Positions 50,935 through 59,282 are shown, numbered from the stretch's first letter. The stretch: 64,000 bases of DNA from Nocardiopsis sp. YSL2 (GCF_030555055.1 NZ_JAMOAO010000001.1:248001-312000); one strand, 5' to 3'. Notes: generated by a model not told the origin, from the letters alone. Made by a program: numbers and translations.

Positions 50935-51041
50935 TGTGCCCGAGCTGCCACGGCGACCAGATCACCGAGTACAGCTACGACGGCGGCACGACCGTCATGG
51001 GATATGAGTGCCGCGACTGCGAGACCACCTGGTCCCCCTGA
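50934..51041 (+). CDS. Zinc-ribbon microprotein 12 (35 aa)
   Basis: MCPSCHGDQITEYSYDG, then CRDCETTWSP. TGATG overlap. A clear paralogue of the preceding gene. Confidence 0.65.
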   Translation: MCPSCHGDQITEYSYDGGTTVMGYECRDCETTWSP

Positions 51042-51057
51042 CCTGAACTGATCCCGG

Positions 51058-51104
51058 CCCCGGTGACGGCGCTGCTTCCACCGCTCCATGCCGCCGCACC
51101 GGGG
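51058..51104 (+). promoter_or_regulatory. Conserved-loop hairpin, copy 3
   Basis: A 13-bp stem (CCCCGGTG, bulged A, CGGCG; with GCCGC-GCACCGGGG type complement) around a loop with CTGCTTCCACC. It lies in the leader of the replication initiator gene. Confidence 0.6.
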
Positions 51105-51136
51105 CCTCACCTACCCCTGAAAGGCCCTGCTTCGTC

Positions 51137-52543
51137 ATGCCCGAACCCGAACACCTCGGCGGCCTCATCGGCCCCGCTCTGGCACGCATCACCGCGATGG
51201 ATGAGAACCACCTCGATCGGTGGATCGACCGCGCCCGCTCCCTGCGCGGCTGTGCCTGCCCCGTCCGCCTGACCGGTGAGACCACGCGCGTGAACGCCGC
51301 CACTGGTGAGCTGCTGTCCCACTACTCCACCGCCAACGAACCGGCCAACGAACTCCTCATGCGCTGCAAGAACCGGCGCGCCTCCCGCTGCCCCTCCTGC
51401 TCGGAGGAATACCGGGGCGACACCTACCACCTGGTCAAGGCCGGTGTCGTGGGCGGAGACAAGGGCGTGCCCGCCTCGGTTGGACTCCACCCCCGGGCGT
51501 TCATCACCCTGACGGCTCCCTCCTTCGGCCCTGTCCACCAAGGCCCCGGCAAGGACGGCCGCTCCCGCGTGTGCCACCCCCGCAGGAAGGGCCCGGCCTG
51601 CTTCAAGCGCCACCGCGCCGACGACCCGGCCATCGGGCAGCCGATCGACCACACCGCCTACGACTACGTCGGCCACGTCCTGTGGCACGCACACACCGGT
51701 GAGCTGTGGCGCCGCTTCACCCTCTACCTGCGCAACCACCTGGCCTCCGCCGCCGGCCTTTCCCGGACGGAGTTCTCCAAGCGCGTCCGGATCTCCTACG
51801 CCAAGGTCGCGGAGTTCCAGGCCCGGGGCGCGGTCCACTTCCACGCCGTGATCCGCCTCGACGGCTACACCAAGGACCCCAACGCCTGGCCGCCGCCTCC
51901 AGTGTGGGCCAGCCTCGACATGCTCACCGCGGCTGTGGACTCGGCCGCCCGCGCGGTCTCGGTCACCTCCCCCGAGGTCAACGGACGGACCTGGCCCCTG
52001 GTCTGGGGTGAGCAGGTGGACGTGCGCCCGATCGAAAGCTTCGGCCCCGACCAGGCCCTCACCGACACGGCCGTAGCCGGGTACATCGCCAAGTACGCGA
52101 CCAAGGCCGCTGAGGACACCGGCACCCTGGATCGGCGTATCCACGACATCGACCACGTGGACATGACCGGTGTGCGTCCGCACGCGGCCCGTCTGATCTA
52201 CACGTGCTGGCGGCTGGGCAACCCCCGCCTCTACCCCCAGTTGGAAGACCTCAAGCTCCGCACCTGGGCGCACATGCTCGGGTTCCGGGGGCACTTCTCC
52301 ACCAAGTCACGCCGCTACTCCACCACGCTCGGGGCGCTCCGTCAGGTCCGCGCGGACTACGCGGCCGGTCGCCCCTGGGACTCCGAGACGTTCACCCCGC
52401 CCGTGGTCGAAGACGACTCCTCCACGCTCGTGCTGACGAACTGGCGCTACCTCGGGCAGGGGCTCACTCCCGGAGAGCTGGCGTTGGCCTCCCTGGTCAC
52501 CGATATAGGTCGCTCAACCGAAGACGCGGAGGTGGCCCGGTGA
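51137..52543 (+). CDS. RepSA-type rolling-circle replication initiator
   Basis: A 468-residue initiator. The cysteine cluster CKNRRASRCPSCSEEY, the HUH metal motif AVHFHAVIRLDG (His234, His236) and the tyrosine motif VAGYIAKYATK (Tyr316/Tyr320) are all present, as in pSAM2 RepSA. It nicks the element's double-strand origin during replication of the excised form. It is translationally coupled (GTGA) to xis. The ribosome-binding site is weak and sits behind the third hairpin, so translation may be structure-controlled. Confidence 0.88.
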   Translation: MPEPEHLGGLIGPALARITAMDENHLDRWIDRARSLRGCACPVRLTGETTRVNAATGELLSHYSTANEPANELLMRCKNRRASRCPSCSEEYRGDTYHLVKAGVVGGDKGVPASVGLHPRAFITLTAPSFGPVHQGPGKDGRSRVCHPRRKGPACFKRHRADDPAIGQPIDHTAYDYVGHVLWHAHTGELWRRFTLYLRNHLASAAGLSRTEFSKRVRISYAKVAEFQARGAVHFHAVIRLDGYTKDPNAWPPPPVWASLDMLTAAVDSAARAVSVTSPEVNGRTWPLVWGEQVDVRPIESFGPDQALTDTAVAGYIAKYATKAAEDTGTLDRRIHDIDHVDMTGVRPHAARLIYTCWRLGNPRLYPQLEDLKLRTWAHMLGFRGHFSTKSRRYSTTLGALRQVRADYAAGRPWDSETFTPPVVEDDSSTLVLTNWRYLGQGLTPGELALASLVTDIGRSTEDAEVAR

Positions 52544-52716
52544 AGACCCTCGATCGCCTGTGGACCCTCGAAGAGACGTCCGTCTATCTCGGTGTGCCGG
52601 TCAAGACCCTCTACCAGTGGCGCTACCTGCGCACCGGCCCTCCCTCGCACCGGGTTGGCCGCCATGTCCGCTACGAACCGACCGAGGTCCGCGCCTGGGT
52701 CCTGGAACAGGACTGA
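52540..52716 (+). CDS. xis: Excisionase (Xis), HTH_17 type
   Basis: A 58-residue protein (VYLGVPVKTLYQWRYLRTGP, then SHRVGRHVRYEP). The GTG at 52540 overlaps the RepSA stop (GTGA). Xis directs the integrase toward excision. Confidence 0.88.
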   Translation: MKTLDRLWTLEETSVYLGVPVKTLYQWRYLRTGPPSHRVGRHVRYEPTEVRAWVLEQD

Positions 52717-52725
52717 GGTGCACTG

Positions 52726-53859
52726 ATGGCTCGTGTCCGAGACCTCTGGATGCGTAAGGTCAAGCACCCCGACGGGTCGGTGACCAAGGAAAAGACCACC
52801 CGCTACGGCAAGGGCAAGCGCTACTTGGCAGTGTGGCTCGATCCGAGTGGGGATGAGGCCACCCAAGCGTTCCAGCGCAAGATCGACGCTGAGAACCATG
52901 CGTCCGTCATGGAAGCGGACCGGCTACGCGGAGCCTACGTGGACCCTCGTGCCGGGAAGGTGGGCCTCCAGGAGTACGCGGAGACCCGCTGGCTTCCCCA
53001 ACTCGTCCACGTGGCGGAGGGAACCAAAGAGACCTATGAACGGCACCTACGCCACCGCGTCTACCCCGCGTTCGGCAAACGCGAGATCGGCAGCATCACC
53101 CGGGCAGACGCCAAGTCCTTCGTAGCCCGACTGAACGCCGATCCAGGGTTGGCGAACACTACCGTCCACACGGCGTTCGCCACCTTGCGCATTGTCATGC
53201 AGGCCGCCGTGGACGACGAGATCATCAACGCCAACCCGTGCTCGCGGGTCAAGCTGCCCAGACTCGGTGACAGGGTCATCGACCCTCTTCCGGTCGAAGC
53301 CGTGCGGGACCTGGCCGACGCGATCACGCCTCGCTACCGTGTCGCGGTCTTCCTCGGTGCGGGCGCGGGCCTTCGTCGGGGTGAGGCCCTGGGGCTGACC
53401 ATTCCGCGCATCGCCTTCGACAGGCGCCACGTGGACATCCGGGTCCAAGCCCAGAAGGGGAGGCTGGTAGAGCTCAAGACCAAGTACTCACGGCGCATCG
53501 TGCCCGTGGATGACGTGGTCCTCGAAGAGGTGCGACGGCACATGGAGCTCTACGCACCTGCCCCAGGGAACGTGCTGATCAGCAACACGTGGAAAGCCGT
53601 GGCCAAACCGTCCGCGTTCAACTCGGCATGGTCCCGAGCTGCGGGCAAGGTCGGCTTGCCAGAAGGAACGCGCTTCCACGACCTGAGGCACTTCTACGCC
53701 TCGGCACTCATCGCGGCCGGAGTGAACCCGAAGGCCATTCAGCGCCGGATGGGGCACGCCTCGATCACGGAGACGTTCGACACCTACGGACACCTGTTCC
53801 CAGATCACGAGGAACTCGGACGCGGAGCGATCGACCTGCTGCTTCGCGCTCCCAGCTGA
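52726..53859 (+). CDS. int: Tyrosine site-specific integrase (element B)
   Basis: A 377-residue integrase with catalytic Arg217, His318, Arg321, His344 and Tyr354 (FDTYGHL). It is similar along its whole length to the element A integrase (GAYVDP, FATLRI.MQAAVDDEII, FHDLRHFYASA), so both probably act on the same rnpB core. It starts at the ATG at 52726, 10 bp after xis, and ends just before the arm sites and att3. Confidence 0.93.
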   Translation: MARVRDLWMRKVKHPDGSVTKEKTTRYGKGKRYLAVWLDPSGDEATQAFQRKIDAENHASVMEADRLRGAYVDPRAGKVGLQEYAETRWLPQLVHVAEGTKETYERHLRHRVYPAFGKREIGSITRADAKSFVARLNADPGLANTTVHTAFATLRIVMQAAVDDEIINANPCSRVKLPRLGDRVIDPLPVEAVRDLADAITPRYRVAVFLGAGAGLRRGEALGLTIPRIAFDRRHVDIRVQAQKGRLVELKTKYSRRIVPVDDVVLEEVRRHMELYAPAPGNVLISNTWKAVAKPSAFNSAWSRAAGKVGLPEGTRFHDLRHFYASALIAAGVNPKAIQRRMGHASITETFDTYGHLFPDHEELGRGAIDLLLRAPS

Positions 53860-53867
53860 TCCGTCAT

Positions 53868-53886
53868 CCGGAACAGAACCGGAACA
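53868..53886 (+). repeat. Integrase arm-site pair, right end of element B
   Basis: CCGGAACA at 53868 and 53879, 11 bp apart, matching the pair at 43445 and 43456. Confidence 0.6.
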
Positions 53887-53956
53887 CGGCCGACTCTCGC
53901 TCGCCGCACCGCAGGTCACAGGGGTGTGAGGGAGGGAGTCGGCCGGTAAGCCGGAT
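53882..53956. repeat. att3: right attachment site, inside the rnpB 3' end
   Basis: 75 bp repeated as att1 with two mismatches; the last 26 bases are the 3' end of rnpB. Integration leaves rnpB complete. Confidence 0.9.
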
Positions 53957-54320
53957 TCTGTCGGTCCCTTGCGGGACCGGACGGCCATCCATCTGGGGCC
54001 GCCGTTGCCGACGACCTCGGTGCGGTCTACCCGCGGACTCGGGCGGGCCGCCCTCGAACATCCGCGCGGGAGCCCGGAGGCTCCCTTTTTGACCTTGCTC
54101 CGGGTGGGGTTTACCTAGCCGACCGGATCACTCCGGCCGCTGGTGGTCTCTTACACCACCGTTTCACCCTTACCACCGCGAGCGGTGGCGGTCTGTTTTC
54201 TGTGGCACTGTCCCGCGGGTCGCCCCGGGTCGGTGTTACCGACCACCCTGCCCTGTGGAGTCCGGACTTTCCTCGAATCCGCTCGCACGGATCCGCGACC
54301 GTCTGGCCGACTCCCCCTCG
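53931..54320 (-). ncRNA. rnpB: RNase P RNA (type A)
   Basis: The catalytic RNA that matures the 5' ends of tRNAs. On the minus strand it shows the conserved blocks: P1 GGGAGTCGGCC paired with the 3' GGCCGACTCCC, then GAGGAAAGTCCGGACTCC, ACAGGGCAG, GTAAGGGTGAAACGGTGG, AGGTAAACCCCACCCGGAGC, GGGTAGACCGC and ACAGAATCCGGCTTACCGG near the 3' end. TAGAAT at 54332-54327 is a good -10 box. The 3' terminal 26 nt are the core of the element attachment site. Confidence 0.95.
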
Positions 54321-54349
54321 CCCCGCATTCTATGCCCGTTGACGCGGGC

Positions 54350-54988
54350 TCAGGCCAGGTGCGCGGTGTCGTTGAGGGAACGCACCACCATGGGCCCGTC
54401 GGCGAAGCAGTCCACCTCGTTCAGGCACGCCGTGTCGAGGTGCATCCGGTACAACGCCGACAGCGGCGCGAGCATCGCCTGCTGCAGCACGACCTTGATG
54501 GGGGTCACGTGGCTGACGACCAGCACGGTGCGCCCCCGATGGCGTTCGACCAGGGCCGCACGCGCGGCCCCCACCCGGGCGGCGACCGCGGCGAAGCTCT
54601 CGCCCCCAGGCGGGCCCGTAGCGGTGTCGGCCAGCCACCGGTCGACGTCGTCCGGGGCGAGGTCCCGCGCCTCGGCGAAGGTCATGCCCTCCCAGTCGCC
54701 GAAGTCGGTCTCCACGAACCCCTCGTCGACCTCCACCGGCAGCCCGAGCACCTCGGCGGCGTGCGCGGCGGTGTCCCTGGCGCGTGCCAGCGGCGAGGAC
54801 ACCACCACGTCGATCGGCCACGACGCCAGGCGGTGCGCCACCGCGGCCGCCTGTGCGTGTCCGGCGTCGGTGAGCGGGATGTCGCCCCGGCCGGCGAACC
54901 GCCGTTCCACCGACATCGGGGTCTGACCGTGTCTGAGCAGGACGAGTCGGGTCGGCGCCTCGTCCGGGGCGCCCCACCCCGAACTCAC
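54350..54988 (-). CDS. Histidine phosphatase family protein
   Basis: A 212-residue phosphoglycerate mutase-like phosphatase. It has the phosphohistidine motif LLRHGQTP near the N-terminus, the SSPLARARDTA block, a catalytic Glu in FVETDFGDWEG, and VVSHVTPIK carrying the second His. The substrate is unknown. Related actinobacterial proteins carry an RNase HI domain in front, which is missing here. The GTG start overlaps the upstream stop (GTGA). Confidence 0.88.
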   Translation of the reverse strand: MSSGWGAPDEAPTRLVLLRHGQTPMSVERRFAGRGDIPLTDAGHAQAAAVAHRLASWPIDVVVSSPLARARDTAAHAAEVLGLPVEVDEGFVETDFGDWEGMTFAEARDLAPDDVDRWLADTATGPPGGESFAAVAARVGAARAALVERHRGRTVLVVSHVTPIKVVLQQAMLAPLSALYRMHLDTACLNEVDCFADGPMVVRSLNDTAHLA

Positions 54989-55746
54989 TGGTCGGCCTGG
55001 CCGCCCAGCCCCGACTCCGCTGTGCGCACGAGGATGCGTCGGCAGTCCTCGCACCGCACGACCTCGTCGGCGGGGGTGGCCCGGATCTCGTTCAGTTCCA
55101 CGGTGCTGATGGCGAGCTTGCAGCCGCCGCACCGCCCGTAGCGCAGCGGCGCGGCCGCCACACCGTCGTACTGGGCGCGCAGTTTGTCGTAGAGCGCCAG
55201 AAGGTCGGCGGGGATCTCCGCGGCCACGCGCTCGCGGTCCCGGATGATGGTGTCCCGGTCCATCGCGATGCCCGCCGCGGCGGTGTCGCGGCGAGCGGTC
55301 ACCTCGGTGAACTTCGCGACCGTCTCGTCGCGTTCGGCGGTCAGCCGGCCGACCTGCGCGTTCAGCTCCTCGGCGCGCTCCATGACCTCCAGCACCACCT
55401 CTTCCAGCTCCGCCTGGCGGCGGGCCAGCGAGGCGATCTCCGACTGCAGGTTCTGCAGCTCCTTGGCGTTGGTGATCTGGCCCGACTCCAGTCGCTTGGC
55501 GTCGCGGTCGGCACGCGTGCGGACCTGGTCGACGTCGCGCTCGGCCTTGCGCTGCTCACGTTCGGTGTCGGAGAGCTTCGTCTGCGTGGCCACCAGTTCG
55601 TTGTCGATCTGGTCCACGCGCTCCTTGAGCGCGGCCGCCTTGGCCGTCTCGGGCAGCGTGCGGGCACGGTGGTCCACGCGCTCGAGCCCGGTGTCCAGCT
55701 CCTGGAGGTCGAGCAGTCTGGCCTGTGCGTCGGGTTCGGCTTTCAC
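54985..55746 (-). CDS. C4-type zinc-ribbon coiled-coil protein
   Basis: A 253-residue protein with about 170 residues of antiparallel coiled coil (residues 20-180) and a C-terminal zinc ribbon (CGGCKLAIS, then CEDCRRIL). It belongs to the zf-RING_7/DUF164 group conserved in actinobacteria between a Nif3-like gene and a phosphatase gene, exactly as here. Function unknown; a role in RNA or DNA transactions is only guessed from the zinc ribbon. Confidence 0.88.
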   Translation of the reverse strand: MKAEPDAQARLLDLQELDTGLERVDHRARTLPETAKAAALKERVDQIDNELVATQTKLSDTEREQRKAERDVDQVRTRADRDAKRLESGQITNAKELQNLQSEIASLARRQAELEEVVLEVMERAEELNAQVGRLTAERDETVAKFTEVTARRDTAAAGIAMDRDTIIRDRERVAAEIPADLLALYDKLRAQYDGVAAAPLRYGRCGGCKLAISTVELNEIRATPADEVVRCEDCRRILVRTAESGLGGQADQ

Positions 55747-55836
55747 GTATGGCTCCTGAAGTGGCTGGGGAAGGCGGTGACGCCGCCCGCGCCGGTCGCT
55801 GTGCAGTTGGGGGCCGCCCTGGTCGGGGCGTGGTGG

Positions 55837-56700
55837 TCAGACGTGCGTGAACGCCCGTGACCAGGCATCCGTCACCGTCGTCGACACGCGGGTCTCCACG
55901 TTAGCCCCATTTGGGCCGCCCGTGCGCCCGAGAGCCCCCACCAGGTGGTCCGCCCCGTCCTGGAGCCAGGGCCACTCACTGGCGAAGTGGGGGGTGTCGA
56001 TGAGGGCCGGGGAACCGGGAACCGCCACGAACTCCGTCGCCGGGTGGTGGCGCAGGTCGGAGGTGACGAAGACGTCGGCTCCGGCGGCCCGCGCCGCGTC
56101 GAGCAGGGAGTCGCCGGCTCCACCCGAGACCGCCACGGTGCTCACCTGGCGGTCCAGGTCCCCGGCCGCGCGGATCCCGGCCGGGGTGGCGGGCAGGCCG
56201 CGGGAGACCTGTGCGGCGAAGTCCCCGAGCGCCATGGGCCCGTCCAGCGTGCCCACCCGCCCGATGCCGCGGCGGCCCTCGGGGTCGGTGGTGTCCGGGT
56301 CCAGGGGCCGCAGCGGACCGGTGAGACCGACCGCGCGGGCCAGCGCGTCGGACACCCCCGGTGCGGCGGTGTCGGCGTTGGTGTGCGCGGTGTACAGGGC
56401 CACACCCGCCCGGATGAGGCGGTGCACCACACGGCCCTTCGGCGTGTGGGCGGCCACGCTCGTCACCCCGCGCAGCATGAGCGGGTGGTGCGTGATGATG
56501 AGGTCGGCGCCCCAGTCGAGCGCCTCGTCGACCACCGCTTCGACCGGGTCGACGGCGAACAGCACGCGCCCCACCGCCTGGGCGGGGTCACCGCACACCA
56601 GGCCTACCGCGTCCCAGGAGGCGGCCCACCGCGGCGGGTAGACCTCTTCGAAGGCGGCGGTGACGTCGGACAGGCTGGGGTGCGGGTTCGCGGTGCTCAC
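55837..56700 (-). CDS. Nif3-like dinuclear metal centre protein
   Basis: A 287-residue NIF3/YbgI-family protein. The metal-binding regions are VGLVCGDP near the N-terminus, THHPLMLRG and YTAHTNAD, and the C-terminal VTSDLRHHPATEF. Members bind two metal ions and have been proposed as hydrolases; the reaction is unsettled. The GTG at 56700 was chosen over a longer frame that lacks coding character. First gene of the three-gene group. Confidence 0.9.
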   Translation of the reverse strand: MSTANPHPSLSDVTAAFEEVYPPRWAASWDAVGLVCGDPAQAVGRVLFAVDPVEAVVDEALDWGADLIITHHPLMLRGVTSVAAHTPKGRVVHRLIRAGVALYTAHTNADTAAPGVSDALARAVGLTGPLRPLDPDTTDPEGRRGIGRVGTLDGPMALGDFAAQVSRGLPATPAGIRAAGDLDRQVSTVAVSGGAGDSLLDAARAAGADVFVTSDLRHHPATEFVAVPGSPALIDTPHFASEWPWLQDGADHLVGALGRTGGPNGANVETRVSTTVTDAWSRAFTHV

Positions 56701-56710
56701 GGCCCTGAGA

Positions 56711-57835
56711 CTAGGGCATGCTCCGCGTAGTCCCGCCGCTGACGTTCCCGCCGCCCGAGGCCGACCCGCGGGGCCGCGCGGACCCGCGGGCACCCGCCGC
56801 CCCCGAAGGCCCCACGGCTTCGGGATCGCTCCCCGTCCCCGACCGCCCCACCGCGTGCGGCGGGCCCGCCGTGTCCTCGGCCAGGAACCCGGCCGCGGTG
56901 CGCAGGCGCTCGCGGACCTCGGGCGGCGCGTCCAGGGTGAACCGCGCCCCCAGCGCGGCCACGACCGCCGTGTACTGGCAGACCAGGTCCAGAGAGTCGG
57001 CACTCAGCCGGACGCGGCACACCCCCTCCTCCACGGCCTCGACCACACCCGGGAACGGCCCGTACACGCGCTTGCGCACCTCCTCCGCCGACAGGTCCAC
57101 CTCCAACGACACCGTGTGCAGGTACGTCGCCGCGGCGAAGCGGCGGGTGAGGAACGTCGCGGGGTCGGGCGCGGGCATCTCCCGGGGCACGAAACGGCGC
57201 AGGGTGGCGCGCAGACCGCTGATCCGGTCCGCGCGGAAGCTCCGCCAGTCGTCACGTGCGGTGTCGTACGCGATCAGGTACCAGTGGCCGCCGTGGGCGA
57301 CCAGGTGGTGCGGCTCCACCCGGCGCTCCGCGGCTCCGCCCCGCCGGTCCCGGTAGTCGAAGTCCACCACCACACGGCCCCGGCAGGCGTCCCCCAATGC
57401 GGCCACGTTGCGCGGGTTCACCGTCGAGGCCTCCGGCCCGCGCACCGCCGTGGTCGTCCCCTCCACCGCGGCCAGGCGGGGCCGCAGACGCGCGGGCAGC
57501 GCCCGGCGGAGTTTGGCCAGCGCCCGCAGCGCGCTCTCCTCCACCCCGGCCACGGTCACCAGTCCCAGCCCGATCGCGACCGCCTCCTCGTCGTCGAGCA
57601 GCAGCGGCGGGACGTCGCGGCCCGGAGCGAGCCGGTACCCGCCCGCGACGCCGGTGGTGCCCTCCACCTCGTAATGCAGCGACCGCAGCCGATCGACATC
57701 GCGGCGCAGGGTGCGGGCGCTCACGCCCAGGCGGTCGGCGAGCTCGGCACCGGACCACGCGCGGCCGCCCTGCAGCAGTGACAGCAGCCTCAGGAGCCGC
57801 TGCGGCATGTCCTTGCGGACCGGGTTCGCGTCCAT
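56711..57835 (-). CDS. WYL-domain transcriptional regulator (YafY type)
   Basis: A 374-residue regulator. The HTH_11 winged helix is at residues 10-65 (ELADRLGVSARTLRRDVDRL) and the WYL domain follows (GGHWYLIAYDTARDDWRSF at its core). A C-terminal disordered Gly/Ser/Arg tail ends the protein. WYL domains sense ligands, possibly nucleic acid. It is divergent from an FAD oxidoreductase gene and probably controls it. The start at 57835 is a choice between two methionines. Confidence 0.87.
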   Translation of the reverse strand: MDANPVRKDMPQRLLRLLSLLQGGRAWSGAELADRLGVSARTLRRDVDRLRSLHYEVEGTTGVAGGYRLAPGRDVPPLLLDDEEAVAIGLGLVTVAGVEESALRALAKLRRALPARLRPRLAAVEGTTTAVRGPEASTVNPRNVAALGDACRGRVVVDFDYRDRRGGAAERRVEPHHLVAHGGHWYLIAYDTARDDWRSFRADRISGLRATLRRFVPREMPAPDPATFLTRRFAAATYLHTVSLEVDLSAEEVRKRVYGPFPGVVEAVEEGVCRVRLSADSLDLVCQYTAVVAALGARFTLDAPPEVRERLRTAAGFLAEDTAGPPHAVGRSGTGSDPEAVGPSGAAGARGSARPRGSASGGGNVSGGTTRSMP

Positions 57836-57896
57836 GACCCCAGACTGCCGGACAATGCGGCCAGGATGTGGCCGCAAGGGTCCCTACGGTGACCGC

Positions 57897-59273
57897 ATGA
57901 CGACCACTTCGACACCCTCAGCCCTGGTCCGCGCACTGTCCGACCGGGTGAGCGGACCCGTGACCACACCCTCGTCCGACCACTACGACACCGAGCGCAC
58001 CGGACTCCAGCTGCTCGGCCGCCACCGCCCCGCCGTCGTGGTCGGGGCCACCCGCACCGAGGACGTGCGCGCCGCCGTCAGCGCGGCCGCCGACCACCAT
58101 CTGCCGGTCGCGGTCCAGGCCAGCGGCCACGGCACGGGACTGGCCCTGGACGGGGGCGTCCTGGTCACTACCGGCCGGCTGTCGGGCGTGCGGGTCAACC
58201 CCGCCCGGCGCACCGCGTGGGTCGAGGCCGGAGCCCCTTGGGGAGAGGTGGTCCGGGCCGCCGCCGAGCACGGGCTCGCGCCCCTGTCGGGCAGCGCTCC
58301 CGGCGTGGGCGCGGTGCCCTACACCCTGGGCGGCGGTGTGGGCCTGATGGCCAGGCGGTACGGATTCGCCGCCGACCATGTCCGAAGCCTCGAACTGGTG
58401 ACCGTCGACGGCCGTGTGCGCCGTGTCGACGCCGAGCACGACCCCGAGCTGTTCTGGGCGCTGCGGGGCGGCGGCGGGTCCTTCGGCGTGGTCACCGGGA
58501 TGGAGGTCGGCCTCGTCCCCGTGAGCCGGGTCCACGGGGGGAGCCTGTTCTTCGACGCCGGCCCCGACATCCTGGACGCCTGGCACGAGTGGACCCGGAA
58601 CGCACCCGAGGACCTCACCTGCGGTATGACCGTCCTGGTCCTGCCGGACGTGCCCGGGGTGCCCGAGGCCCTGCGCGGGCGGCACATCGCCCAGGTCGCG
58701 GCGGTCTGGACCGGACCGCTCGACCAGGGTCCGAACGTCGTCGCCCCATTGCGCGAGGCCGCCCCCGTACTGATGGACACCATGCGCGACCTGCCCTACG
58801 CGGAGTCGGGCTCGATCTACGCCGAACCCGACCACCCGCACGGCTACCGTTCGCGCACCATGCTGCTGTCCGACCTCGACCCGGCGTCCGTGGCCGAACT
58901 CGTCGACCGCACCGGGCCGTTCCTGCCGTTCATGTCCGTGGTCGGGCTGCGCCACCTCGGCGGCGCCCTGGCCCGCGAACCCGAGACCGCCAACGCGGTC
59001 GGCCACCGCGACGCCGCGTACCTGATCGCCGTCCTCACGGCGGCCGAGGACTCCGACACCCCCGACAGGGCCGCCCTGCGCGCCGGTGCGGCGGCCCTGT
59101 TCGCCGACCACGTGCTCGGGCGCTCACTCAACTTCAGTTTCGGCCCGCTGGCCCCCGAGGAGGTCCGCGAGGCATTCGCACCCGACGACTTCGCCCGCCT
59201 GGCCCGCGTCAAGGCCGCCGTCGACCCCGGCGACCTCGTCCGCGCCAACCACCCGATCCCGCCCCTGGCCTGA
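57897..59273 (+). CDS. FAD-binding oxidoreductase (BBE family)
   Basis: A 458-residue berberine-bridge-like flavoprotein. It has the PCMH FAD domain (VQASGHGTG, where the His is the flavin attachment position, and TLGGGVGLMARRYGF) and the C-terminal BBE-type end (ARVKAAVDPGDLVRANHPIPP). The second flavin-linking cysteine of bicovalent enzymes is not evident. Substrate unknown, perhaps a plant or secondary metabolite. The first ATG after the divergent promoter (57897) was chosen. Confidence 0.9.
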   Translation: MTTTSTPSALVRALSDRVSGPVTTPSSDHYDTERTGLQLLGRHRPAVVVGATRTEDVRAAVSAAADHHLPVAVQASGHGTGLALDGGVLVTTGRLSGVRVNPARRTAWVEAGAPWGEVVRAAAEHGLAPLSGSAPGVGAVPYTLGGGVGLMARRYGFAADHVRSLELVTVDGRVRRVDAEHDPELFWALRGGGGSFGVVTGMEVGLVPVSRVHGGSLFFDAGPDILDAWHEWTRNAPEDLTCGMTVLVLPDVPGVPEALRGRHIAQVAAVWTGPLDQGPNVVAPLREAAPVLMDTMRDLPYAESGSIYAEPDHPHGYRSRTMLLSDLDPASVAELVDRTGPFLPFMSVVGLRHLGGALAREPETANAVGHRDAAYLIAVLTAAEDSDTPDRAALRAGAAALFADHVLGRSLNFSFGPLAPEEVREAFAPDDFARLARVKAAVDPGDLVRANHPIPPLA

Positions 59274-59282
59274 GCCCCGGGC

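Larger units (their letters stand above)
43339..53881. mobile_element. Integrative element B, pSAM2-like AICE at rnpB
   Basis: A 10.5-kb actinomycete integrative and conjugative element. It carries Nudix, GntR-type KorSA, SCO3933-family, FtsK-like Tra, a spread-type membrane protein, RepSA-like initiator, Xis and Int, plus an array of tiny zinc-ribbon genes. Both ends carry CCGGAACA pairs 11 bp apart (43445/43456 and 53868/53879). All core genes look complete, so it may be functional and could excise to give element A a replication and transfer ride. Confidence 0.88.

Noticed and set aside
53857-53960. A tRNA gene as the integration target
   Set aside because: No cloverleaf can be formed; the sequence right of att3 is clearly RNase P RNA.
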